From positions 1-64,000 of the forward strand of contig NZ_JAFBDB010000007.1 of the NCBI RefSeq assembly GCF_016908015.1: DNA of 64,000 bases, written 5' to 3'. Below are positions 38,428-45,539 of the stretch, piece after piece. Position 1 is the stretch's first letter. Every line of letters starts with the position of its first letter. The notes beneath the pieces were generated by a model. It was given only the letters and a program-made list of their open reading frames with translations. It was not told the origin of the DNA and searched no databases. Origin of the DNA: Clostridium pascui. GTDB lineage: Bacteria; Bacillota; Clostridia; Clostridiales; Clostridiaceae. A program made the translations under genes and the position numbers.

Positions 38428-38883
38428 TTATAATATTGGTACACAAATTTCACAATAATGCTTATTTATCATCTGCATTGCATAGCGTTCAATAATAGGT
38501 CTTCTATCATCAAATTCATAATTTCTTTTTGATAACTCCGAAAATATCTGCATCCATGCTTTTTGCATAGCATCTACCGTATGATTTATTTTAAATACCC
38601 AATACTTTCCACCGATAATTTTTCCAAAATTAATATACTTATTATCAACCTTAAATTCATCAGAAACAACTAAACATGTATCATAACGACAATCTTTAGA
38701 TTCTATGAATTGAGGGTTATCTTGGACTATTCCTAATATGATTGAACTTTCATTAAATAAGTTTTTTTCTATGGCCCAACTTTTTAATTGTTCCATTATT
38801 TGCACATTCTCTGAACCGTAAGGACCTGTTTTTCGTATATAAGCAATTTTATATGATGGTATCATTTCAATATTAATATCCAT
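38428..38883 (-). CDS. GyrI-like effector-binding domain protein
   Basis: A 151-residue stand-alone GyrI-like (AraC effector-binding/SOUL-fold) domain: begins with a short strand, then IAYIRKTGPYG, the typical family opening, and KYINFGKIIGGKYWVFKINH before the C-terminal WMQIFSELSKRNYEFDDRRPIIERY. No DNA-binding domain. Such proteins bind small aromatic or cationic molecules. Confidence 0.8.
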   Translation of the reverse strand: MDINIEMIPSYKIAYIRKTGPYGSENVQIMEQLKSWAIEKNLFNESSIILGIVQDNPQFIESKDCRYDTCLVVSDEFKVDNKYINFGKIIGGKYWVFKINHTVDAMQKAWMQIFSELSKRNYEFDDRRPIIERYAMQMINKHYCEICVPIL

Positions 38884-39198
38884 AACTTACCTTCCTTTTT
38901 AATAGAGTACATCGATGCCTGAATTCAGCATATAATGCTTTAAAATGTATTTCAACTTATTTTTTAAAATTACCAAATTACTATTTGTCTACATATTATA
39001 TGAATAGCCTTTGCTTAGCAGCTATTTACATTGACAACGCTTCATAAATAAAATATTTATATACTTTAACCTCCTGTTATTAGCCTAATGGGCATTATAC
39101 AGACAATTGAAAGTTGATATTATAATTTTTAGTTTTTATTTAATTGATTATCGAAAATACTAACAATAAGTATCTTTTTAAATCCCCATTTTTATAGA
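38884..39198. other. Gap upstream of gyrI-like gene
   Basis: No gene seen. A weak ATACT/AGTAT stem followed by TTTT on the minus strand (about 39146-39168) may end the two-gene unit upstream. Confidence 0.35.
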
Positions 39199-40038
39199 TT
39201 ATGAGGTTATTGCAACAAGTTTAATAACCGAATTTGCTATTCTCTTTTCCTTGCCATCTGGAGTTGTATAAAAACGTTGATCAATACCATATAGTAATAA
39301 TTTCAAATCATTTTCAGAAGCTATTTTGAACTTATCATTTTCTGTAACTAAATCAGGGCAATAATCCTTAATTGTATCAAAAACAATTTCTTTTTGTTTA
39401 TCATCAAAGCCCTTTAAAATATCAATTGCCATTGCAATTCTTTTCCTATTTGCTTGCTTTACTTGTGCTGCATTAAACTCATCACTTAATTGAATAAATT
39501 CTCTTTCTAAAAATTTCTTTGTTTCTTCTTCTGTTGCTTCTCTATATAAGTCATCTATTCCTTTAAATATTCCAGTTATTGAAGATAGTTTTTTAAAATA
39601 AAGTATATCTATATCTTTTATATAAACAGAATCTGCAACTTCATTTATAACTATATCTTTACTATCTTCTGAGTACTTAAACTTATCTCCTAAATAAATT
39701 TTTTTTCGACTAAGAAGTTGAGTCTTAGATATTTTTTGAAAATAATAGTAATTCCCATCTTGAACTGAACATAAAAAATCTAGCTTATTGACTTCATCAG
39801 ATTTTAACATGTCATAAGCCGTGGAAATAAAATTTTCTTTCAAGATATCCAAACAAAAGGTTTGTTGTGAAAAGTTATCAATTCCAAACCATGCATCTTC
39901 ATCTAGGTTATGATTTGGAGAATATGGAATATGTGGAGACAAATCCTGTGGTAGAGTATATAATGTTTTATCCGAAAGTATCTTTCTATATTTTAACTTA
40001 TTGTCTTTAATTCTTATTTTTGCTATTACATGGTTCAT
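39199..40038 (-). CDS. Cytosolic partner of a two-gene membrane system (KwaB/DUF4868-like)
   Basis: A 279-residue soluble protein. A central segment VYIKDIDILYFKKLSSITGIF and a C-terminal part rich in charged residues with ANRKRIAMAIDILKGF and LLYGIDQRFYTT look like a conserved family, and the overall layout resembles KwaB of the Kiwa antiphage system (DUF4868). It starts one base after the stop of the membrane protein gene, so the two are translationally coupled. The family assignment is from memory of layout and motifs; the function is inferred. Confidence 0.5.
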   Translation of the reverse strand: MNHVIAKIRIKDNKLKYRKILSDKTLYTLPQDLSPHIPYSPNHNLDEDAWFGIDNFSQQTFCLDILKENFISTAYDMLKSDEVNKLDFLCSVQDGNYYYFQKISKTQLLSRKKIYLGDKFKYSEDSKDIVINEVADSVYIKDIDILYFKKLSSITGIFKGIDDLYREATEEETKKFLEREFIQLSDEFNAAQVKQANRKRIAMAIDILKGFDDKQKEIVFDTIKDYCPDLVTENDKFKIASENDLKLLLYGIDQRFYTTPDGKEKRIANSVIKLVAITS

Positions 40039-40039
40039 T

Positions 40040-40579
40040 TTACTCCTCCTCTATGTCTATATAAGTGAAATCATTAATTCTTCTCAAACTTGCGAAATTT
40101 AAGTGCTTTGTGCTTCTTATTTTTCTTTTACTAATTATAAACTGTTTTACATTTTCTCCTGAAACAACATAATAGAAATGGTATCCAAAGCATAAAAATA
40201 ATGGATTAAAGTACAATGTTTGCGACACAAATGTAAAAACAAATAACATAGCATAAATGAATATCATTGTTTCAACTGTTGAAACACTTAATGCTACAAA
40301 AAAATAACCTAAATAGCTTGGTAAAAAAGCATTGTTTGCTTGTTCAACGTCATTTATTTCACATTCAATACTGTCCTTACTTAAATAGGTTTTAAGAAGT
40401 AAACTAATCCACGTAAGAATTACAGGTATAGTTATAAAAACTACATAAGAAACCCATATCGGAAATTTATCCAAACATCGAATATAATATCTTTCTCTTA
40501 TGAAAAAAGTTACTAAAATAGGTGATGTAGCGTTAAATGTTAATAATGCCCTATAGAGAAACTCAATCAATCTAAACAC
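40040..40579 (-). CDS. Membrane partner of the two-gene system (KwaA-like)
   Basis: A 179-residue protein with about four transmembrane helices (near 8-27, 41-63, 88-110 and 112-134) and a cytosolic tail ending NDFTYIDIEEE. Size and topology match KwaA, the membrane sensor of Kiwa, and it pairs directly with a KwaB-like gene. Located among fragmented genes, the kind of region where defence genes accumulate. If not Kiwa, it is still a two-gene membrane/cytosol module of unknown role. Confidence 0.5.
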   Translation of the reverse strand: MFRLIEFLYRALLTFNATSPILVTFFIRERYYIRCLDKFPIWVSYVVFITIPVILTWISLLLKTYLSKDSIECEINDVEQANNAFLPSYLGYFFVALSVSTVETMIFIYAMLFVFTFVSQTLYFNPLFLCFGYHFYYVVSGENVKQFIISKRKIRSTKHLNFASLRRINDFTYIDIEEE

Positions 40580-40885
40580 CTACCTTTTAAAAAATGAGTA
40601 ATTTTATGATATATGGATTAATTTTTTCAACTTCCCATTATAGACATAATCTCCCCTACTTTTTATCAACCCCAGTTTTGCTTGACAGAACTACATTTAG
40701 CATACATATTTTAAATATCATTTTATTAAGATATTACTCTACTTAAACCATTCTATTTCAAATTATACCATATTAACCCTTAATATAGAAAAATATACCT
40801 CACTTACTAATTCGATAGTAATTAAAACAATATTGATAAACTCAAAAAAACATCAATATCTAATTATTCTTAGATATCAATGTTT
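40580..40885. other. Upstream region of the two-gene system
   Basis: No gene seen. A hairpin (about 40849-40886, AAACAT...ATGTTT arms with two mismatches) lies next to the radical SAM remnant. Confidence 0.4.
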
Positions 40886-41091
40886 CTTTCATGTATTTCA
40901 TATAACTACTTGAAAGCTTGTAAAGGCTCATATAGATTGGGGAATTTTTGCTTTATAAAATCAAAAACACCTCTCTGGTTTTCCCTCTTAAATAAAGCAC
41001 TCCGAGCAAAACATAGTTCACTCCATAATTTGCTCCATGCTTACATCCACAATATAAGTTTAAATCCCAACCAAAGGAAATTTAAATAACA
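40886..41091 (-). pseudogene. Internally deleted remnant of the radical SAM gene
   Basis: The sequence follows the 3' half of the intact radical SAM gene at 42779-43669 (for example GGCTCATATA.ATT and TTTATAAAATCAAA shared), then skips to a segment matching its 5' part (the GC(T)TACATCCAC...CAAATCCCA.CCAAAGG stretch that encodes the CxxxCxxC region). At least two internal deletions and many substitutions. A dead duplicate. Confidence 0.75.
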
Positions 41092-41094
41092 TTC

Positions 41095-41304
41095 CTAAGA
41101 ACAGATTTTTAGTATTAGAAATACCGAAAAAACTATTATTCCTGCTATACCAGAAGCTCTTAAGAGAAAAATCCTCGAGTCATCAACATGTAACTCCTGC
41201 ATGTGAAATGTAGTTCTAATAATATTTGCTACTTTCAAAGGCTTAACCGCTAAAATTAAAAATAAAATGATAAGTGTAAAGCATATAATCTCTGTAAAAA
41301 ACAT
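41095..41304 (-). CDS. Small two-helix membrane protein, unknown function
   Basis: Sixty-nine residues: helix at about 4-20, a hydrophilic middle (IIRTTFHMQELHVDDSRIF), helix at about 48-67. Not recognised, but the alternation and lack of low complexity support a real gene. It starts right next to the radical SAM remnant. Confidence 0.5.
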   Translation of the reverse strand: MFFTEIICFTLIILFLILAVKPLKVANIIRTTFHMQELHVDDSRIFLLRASGIAGIIVFSVFLILKICS

Positions 41305-41587
41305 AAATAATCCCCCAATTAAAATTTAATTCTTTCCCAATAATATACAATTTAGTCTTTATCAATATATTCTATTCTAACCTTACAAATCCTTTTTTAG
41401 AATCCATCTACCGTATTTCTCATGTAGATAAAATCCACTCTGTATTGTTATATTTATGGCGCATTTTAAAACAGCCACTGAGAAGAAGAGTCCTAGTTTG
41501 CTAGTTCCTTTACTACTTTTTCTTAATGGCTGTTTATATTGTCACAAATAAAATAGATGATATGTCTTAAGATCTATAAATATTGCC

Positions 41588-42688
41588 TTATTTCAAAGTG
41601 AGCCGGATAATTTTATCATCGTCTATACGAGGATTGCCTCTGCCATCCCTATTACTTGTTGTCAAATAAATTGATCCATCTTTCCCCTGAATAACCTCAC
41701 GCAAACGTCCATGCTCATTCATGAACAATGATTCTACATTGCTGACTACTGTTCCATTTCTATTCAAAGAGATAGCAAGTAGTTGCTGCCCGCGTAAACA
41801 AGCAACCAGTAATTTTCCTTGCCATGGTCCTTGATCTACGAAGGTAATACCAGAGGGTGCCCATGTAACTTCTCCGCTTTGTATCAATGGCTTTTGTGTT
41901 ACAACTTGAGTGGAAGTTTCATCTCCTTGAACGAGAGGCCAGCCATAATTGGCTCCCGATTTTATTATGTTTATCTCATCATGTGCTGTCTGTCCATGCT
42001 CTGATGCATACAAGACATTTCTTGAATTCCACGCTAAACCTTGTGGATTTCGATGACCTAAGCTATAAACAGGTGAATTAAGAATTGGATTATCCTTAGG
42101 AATGCTGCCATCTAATTCTATTCGCAGTATTTTTCCCGCTGTACTTCTAGAGTCTTGTGCTAATGCGGGATTCCCTGAATCTCCCGTTGTTATATACAAT
42201 TTCTTATCTGGACCTATCTTTAGTCTTCCTCCATTGTGAATTCGTCCCCCGGGGATTTTATCCAGAAGAACCCTATCGATGGATGCCCTGTTATTGCTTT
42301 CAACTAATCTAACAACACGGTTATAGATTGGGTTACCCTCTGCATATGAATGCATAACATACATATAACGGTTTTGTGAATAATTTGGATCTAGTGCAAT
42401 ACCCATCAAGCCTCCTTCTCCCTCACTTATAAAGGGTGCTCTAAGAGTGATAAGCGGCTGCAAAAGAAGTTTACCATTTTCAATAATTCTAATTGCTCCA
42501 GACCGCTCAGTAAAATATAGTTTGCCTTCATTGCTTATATCTATAGCCCAGGGTACATATAAGTTATCAGCGATAACTTCAATTTCGTAAGGAAATTGTC
42601 TTGATGCGTTAATCTTCGATTTGACATTGGTTATATTGCGAGCACGAAACATAATATTGGACAAAGCATTATAAATTGTATTTTTCAT
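41588..42688 (-). CDS. PQQ-dependent sugar dehydrogenase-like protein (YliI/GSDH family)
   Basis: A 366-residue six-bladed beta-propeller of the soluble glucose/sorbosone dehydrogenase family: EVIADNLYVPWAIDI, EGGLMGIALDPNY, RIHNGGRLKIGPDKKLYITTGD, GHRNPQGLAW and ASEHGQTAHDEIN carry the family's conserved active-site His/Arg and calcium residues. No signal peptide, unlike many relatives. Start moved to ATG 42688, which has GGAGG eight bases upstream; the longer frame to 42751 lacks one. PQQ synthesis genes are not in the window, so the cofactor is uncertain. Confidence 0.85.
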   Translation of the reverse strand: MKNTIYNALSNIMFRARNITNVKSKINASRQFPYEIEVIADNLYVPWAIDISNEGKLYFTERSGAIRIIENGKLLLQPLITLRAPFISEGEGGLMGIALDPNYSQNRYMYVMHSYAEGNPIYNRVVRLVESNNRASIDRVLLDKIPGGRIHNGGRLKIGPDKKLYITTGDSGNPALAQDSRSTAGKILRIELDGSIPKDNPILNSPVYSLGHRNPQGLAWNSRNVLYASEHGQTAHDEINIIKSGANYGWPLVQGDETSTQVVTQKPLIQSGEVTWAPSGITFVDQGPWQGKLLVACLRGQQLLAISLNRNGTVVSNVESLFMNEHGRLREVIQGKDGSIYLTTSNRDGRGNPRIDDDKIIRLTLK

Positions 42689-42778
42689 ACTGTTATCCTC
42701 CAAACTTAATCTAATTACCATTTTATTCGTTTGCGAAGTTAACCGTACCATTTTAATAAATAAATTCTTATGAGAGGT

Positions 42779-43669
42779 TTAAAGAAAAGATAACTGCTCA
42801 CCTCTGGATTGATTTAGTTTCTCTTTCATAGGTTTCGTATAACTGCTTGAAAGCTTGTATTTATCCTTTAACTCATTAACAGTAGTATATAACTTATTTT
42901 TATATTCCTTTGCCGCACCGCCTGTCTTGTATAAAATTTTTAAAGGCTCATATAAATTTGGAAATTCTTCTTTTATAAAATCAAAGAATACCTGTCTGGT
43001 ATTACCTCTTAAATAGAGCACTCCAGGCAAAACATAATCTGCTCCACAATCTGCTCCATGCTCATACAGAGAATTAATATTATCGTATCCATCGGTGATG
43101 TACGGAATAATCGGCATAAAATGAAGCCCTGTAGAAGCATTTGTTTTTCTAAACTCCTTTAGCATTGCAAATCTTTTTATCGAATCCACTCCATTTGGCT
43201 CAATAAGCTTACGGATACTTTCATCCATACAAGTAATGGTAGCTGCTACATTTACATAGGTAATTCTCGCGAGCTTCTCAATTAAATCATAGTCTCGCAA
43301 AATTAAATCAGACTTTGTTGATATAATACAAGGCGTTTTATATTTAATCATCAGCTTTAATATTTCAGGCATAAGCTTATACTGAGCCTCTATCAGCTGG
43401 TAGCTGTCAGTAACACCGCCGATATTTACAACCTCCCTCTTCCAAGAAGGACTTTTAAGCTGCTGCTCTAACTGTTCAATAATATTTGTTTTAACATATA
43501 TATCATCAAAATACTGTTCTGAATTTAAATATTGATGAGAATACATTGCATAGCAATATTTACAGCCATGCTCACATCCACGATATATGTTCAAATCCCA
43601 AGCAAAGGGAATTTTACGATTCAATTTATTGCAGGCTACAGTACATGTAATTTCCTTATAATTTGCCAC
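42779..43669 (-). CDS. SPL-family radical SAM protein
   Basis: A 296-residue radical SAM protein of the COG1533 type (spore photoproduct lyase-related). The cluster-binding motif is GCEHGCKYCYAMY with Cys32, Cys36 and Cys39. The MEVVNIGG-like segment (VVNIGGVTDSYQ) follows in the barrel. Substrate unknown; many relatives are annotated as DNA repair-like. It appears to be the parent of decayed copies at 40886-41091 and near 45013-45040. Confidence 0.88.
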   Translation of the reverse strand: MANYKEITCTVACNKLNRKIPFAWDLNIYRGCEHGCKYCYAMYSHQYLNSEQYFDDIYVKTNIIEQLEQQLKSPSWKREVVNIGGVTDSYQLIEAQYKLMPEILKLMIKYKTPCIISTKSDLILRDYDLIEKLARITYVNVAATITCMDESIRKLIEPNGVDSIKRFAMLKEFRKTNASTGLHFMPIIPYITDGYDNINSLYEHGADCGADYVLPGVLYLRGNTRQVFFDFIKEEFPNLYEPLKILYKTGGAAKEYKNKLYTTVNELKDKYKLSSSYTKPMKEKLNQSRGEQLSFL

Positions 43670-43696
43670 TTTTTCACCCCCGTGGGTAACAAATCT

Positions 43697-44227
43697 TCAT
43701 TTTGAGAGTATACTTTTTATATTTACTTGCAGTTCACTTGATGTCAGCTGAATAATCAACTCCTCAATTGCTGATATGCTTGCCACAACACAACTTATAT
43801 ACATTATCACAGTTGTATGAATATGAGGAATCACTATTGGAAATATGTATAAAACTATACCAGTGATTTTATTGCTATAAGAGTGAAGCATTGCAAAAGT
43901 TTTATATTTCTTGAAGACTATAATCATTGATACTAATCTAATAATACCAATTAAAATAATCCAAATGATGATTTCAATCTTGAGATTAATAATTGGATAA
44001 AACATAACTAATAAAACTCCTGCCATTATCATGTCTGCCATGGTATCAAGCTTTTCTCCAAGTTTGCTTGATGTCCCTGTCTTTCTGGCAATAAATCCAT
44101 CCATAATGTCACTAAGTCCACAAATAATATATATTGCGTAAAAAGCTAGGCTTAATGGCTTAACAAAAATCATACTCAAAGAAAAAATCATCCTGCTAAC
44201 CGATATACAATTTGGTACTATTCTCAT
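43697..44227 (-). CDS. CDP-alcohol phosphatidyltransferase family protein
   Basis: A 176-residue membrane enzyme with the full catalytic motif D-x2-D-G-x2-A-R-x8-G-x3-D-x3-D (Asp40, Asp43, Gly44, Ala47, Arg48, Gly57, Asp61, Asp65). About five or six helices. It transfers a phosphatidyl group from CDP-diacylglycerol to an alcohol; close in size to PgsA, but the acceptor is not readable. Confidence 0.88.
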   Translation of the reverse strand: MRIVPNCISVSRMIFSLSMIFVKPLSLAFYAIYIICGLSDIMDGFIARKTGTSSKLGEKLDTMADMIMAGVLLVMFYPIINLKIEIIIWIILIGIIRLVSMIIVFKKYKTFAMLHSYSNKITGIVLYIFPIVIPHIHTTVIMYISCVVASISAIEELIIQLTSSELQVNIKSILSK

Positions 44228-44499
44228 CTCACCACCTCAAATATTAACAATCTTTATTCTACAGTTAATTACAATAGATAACTAATTTATTTTTTTCCAT
44301 AAGTACAGGAAAAATTTTTCAAGATCTAATTTTTCACCTATATAGTTTGCTCCCACCATATAAAATTTTGTAATGACTATATATAAATAAAATACTTAGT
44401 AGATCTAAAGCATAATGAATATAATCCTTAACTCCTCCTTATCAGCAATCAATTAATCAACGGTATTTCTACACATATTTTACGATTATGTCGTGAATT

Positions 44500-44859
44500 T
44501 TATTTTTTTACTTTCCAGTAAACAAACTGTAAAAATGAAATTAAAATTGTAAAAAAACCTATAATACTAACGAGAGTATCATATTTGTAATAATTATATG
44601 TTAATGCCTGTTGCATAGACGCACCCCATAAAAACAGCGGTATTAACAATGATATAATATTCATTAGTATATACTTTGTCTTTCTTACATAAAAACTATA
44701 TACTATCAAAGCTAAAAATAGTAGGCATGATATTGATACACTATCGTTAAAAGACATCTCAACAGGTATCCCGCTTGTAACTATCATCTTATATGCCCAT
44801 AATATTAGTACGAGGATGCTTACTGCAAAACCAATAATAATATCCTTTATTTTACTCAT
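44500..44859 (-). CDS. Four-helix membrane protein, unknown function
   Basis: A 119-residue protein with four hydrophobic segments (about 6-24, 35-55, 65-83 and 95-114) and short polar ends. Not recognised. It has its own start with no close upstream neighbour. Confidence 0.55.
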   Translation of the reverse strand: MSKIKDIIIGFAVSILVLILWAYKMIVTSGIPVEMSFNDSVSISCLLFLALIVYSFYVRKTKYILMNIISLLIPLFLWGASMQQALTYNYYKYDTLVSIIGFFTILISFLQFVYWKVKK

Positions 44860-45081
44860 TTTTACATAAACACTCCCATCTTTATTGTATCATTAATTGT
44901 TTTAGCGATAAGCAAAAATAGTTTACTTCTACACATATTATACAATTGTAACTTTATAAATATATTCTATAATAACCTTCCAAATCCTTTTAAAAAGCAT
45001 CTCACATATTTCTTTCATTGATTTGATAACTGCTTGACAAACTATCTCATATTTCACATTATGGAATTCCCACAAAATATA
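44860..45081. other. Gap with decayed repeat sequence
   Basis: No gene. About 44959-45012 is some 75 percent similar to 41364-41418 (ATATATTCTAT...AACCTTNCAAATCC), and 45013-45040 resembles the 3' end of the radical SAM gene. These look like degraded duplications. Confidence 0.45.
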
Positions 45082-45090
45082 TGGTATAAT
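45082..45090 (+). promoter_or_regulatory. Extended -10 promoter of the toxin gene
   Basis: TGGTATAAT is a perfect extended -10 element; the -35 region (TGGAAT) is poor, as is common with extended -10 sites. An ATTCAA/TTGAAT hairpin follows at 45102-45118, in the probable 5' end of the transcript. Confidence 0.55.
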
Positions 45091-45131
45091 TTTCTAATAC
45101 AATTCAATATAGTTGAATGTGGGCTACTTGA

Positions 45132-45162
45132 TATCACCCATCCCTGTTGAAGGGAGGTGATA
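45132..45162 (+). promoter_or_regulatory. Hairpin sequestering the toxin ribosome-binding site
   Basis: TATCACC (45132-45138) pairs with GGTGATA (45156-45162) and CCCT (45142-45145) with AGGG (45151-45154), so the whole AGGGAGGTGA Shine-Dalgarno is buried in a stem just before the start codon. Such locking is typical of type I toxin mRNAs. Confidence 0.7.
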
Positions 45163-45164
45163 AA

Positions 45165-45266
45165 ATGAGTAATGACGTTTTAATGTTATTATTTGAAGGT
45201 GGATTATTCTTGATTTCACTATTGACGTTAATAGTGTTACTTATAGAAAAAATCTCAAAAAAATAG
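45165..45266 (+). CDS. Putative holin-like (type I) toxin peptide
   Basis: A 33-residue peptide, MSNDVLMLLFEGGLFLISLL then a continued hydrophobic stretch and a basic end (IEKISKK). One transmembrane helix followed by lysines is the layout of the TxpA/BsrG/holin-like toxin family, which kill by membrane damage and are held silent by an antisense RNA. Supported by an ideal but sequestered AGGGAGGTGA site, an extended -10 promoter and a terminator at the stop codon. Too short for ordinary gene callers. Toxicity is inferred from family. Confidence 0.7.
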   Translation: MSNDVLMLLFEGGLFLISLLTLIVLLIEKISKK

Positions 45267-45300
45267 TAGCCCCCATCTCGCAATTGGTTAGCTACTATTT
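45261..45300 (+). terminator. Terminator of the toxin transcript
   Basis: AAATAGTAGC (45261-45270) pairs with GCTACTATTT (45291-45300), overlapping the stop codon, followed by a T/A-rich tail. Confidence 0.6.
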
Positions 45301-45354
45301 TAATTAAACAATTAATAGTGATATCAGTTGCCTAAGCAACTAGAATTGTATGTT

Positions 45355-45385
45355 ATAGGGTGTTACCAGCACCCTATTTTATTTT
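45355..45385. terminator. Second hairpin terminator beyond the toxin
   Basis: ATAGGGTG/CACCCTAT stem with TTTTATTTT following on the plus strand. A TATAAT on the minus strand lies near 45405; a minus-strand transcript from there would run across the 3' end of the toxin mRNA and could be the antitoxin RNA. That promoter is weak and the RNA is a guess. Confidence 0.5.
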
Positions 45386-45513
45386 GCTCATTTATACTTA
45401 TATTATATCAAATATTTTAGAAAATTAAACCTATTTTATATAAGACTTTTAAATTCCACTATAGTTCCTTATTACTTAAGCAAAATTATAAACTAGTTGC
45501 AATTAGCAATTAT

Positions 45514-45539
45514 TTGCCACTTGTCACGTGGGTGGCACT
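45514..45539 (-). repeat. 3'-UTR palindromic repeat, copy D
   Basis: Directly adjoins the stop codon of the Ig-repeat protein gene (45540). Its 26-base core is identical, in opposite orientation, to copy C after ilvE. Confidence 0.88.

Noticed and set aside
41364-45012. Insertion sequence bounded by the 41.4/45.0 kb similar segments
   Set aside because: No transposase, no terminal inverted repeats and no target duplication seen; the segments are direct, diverged copies.
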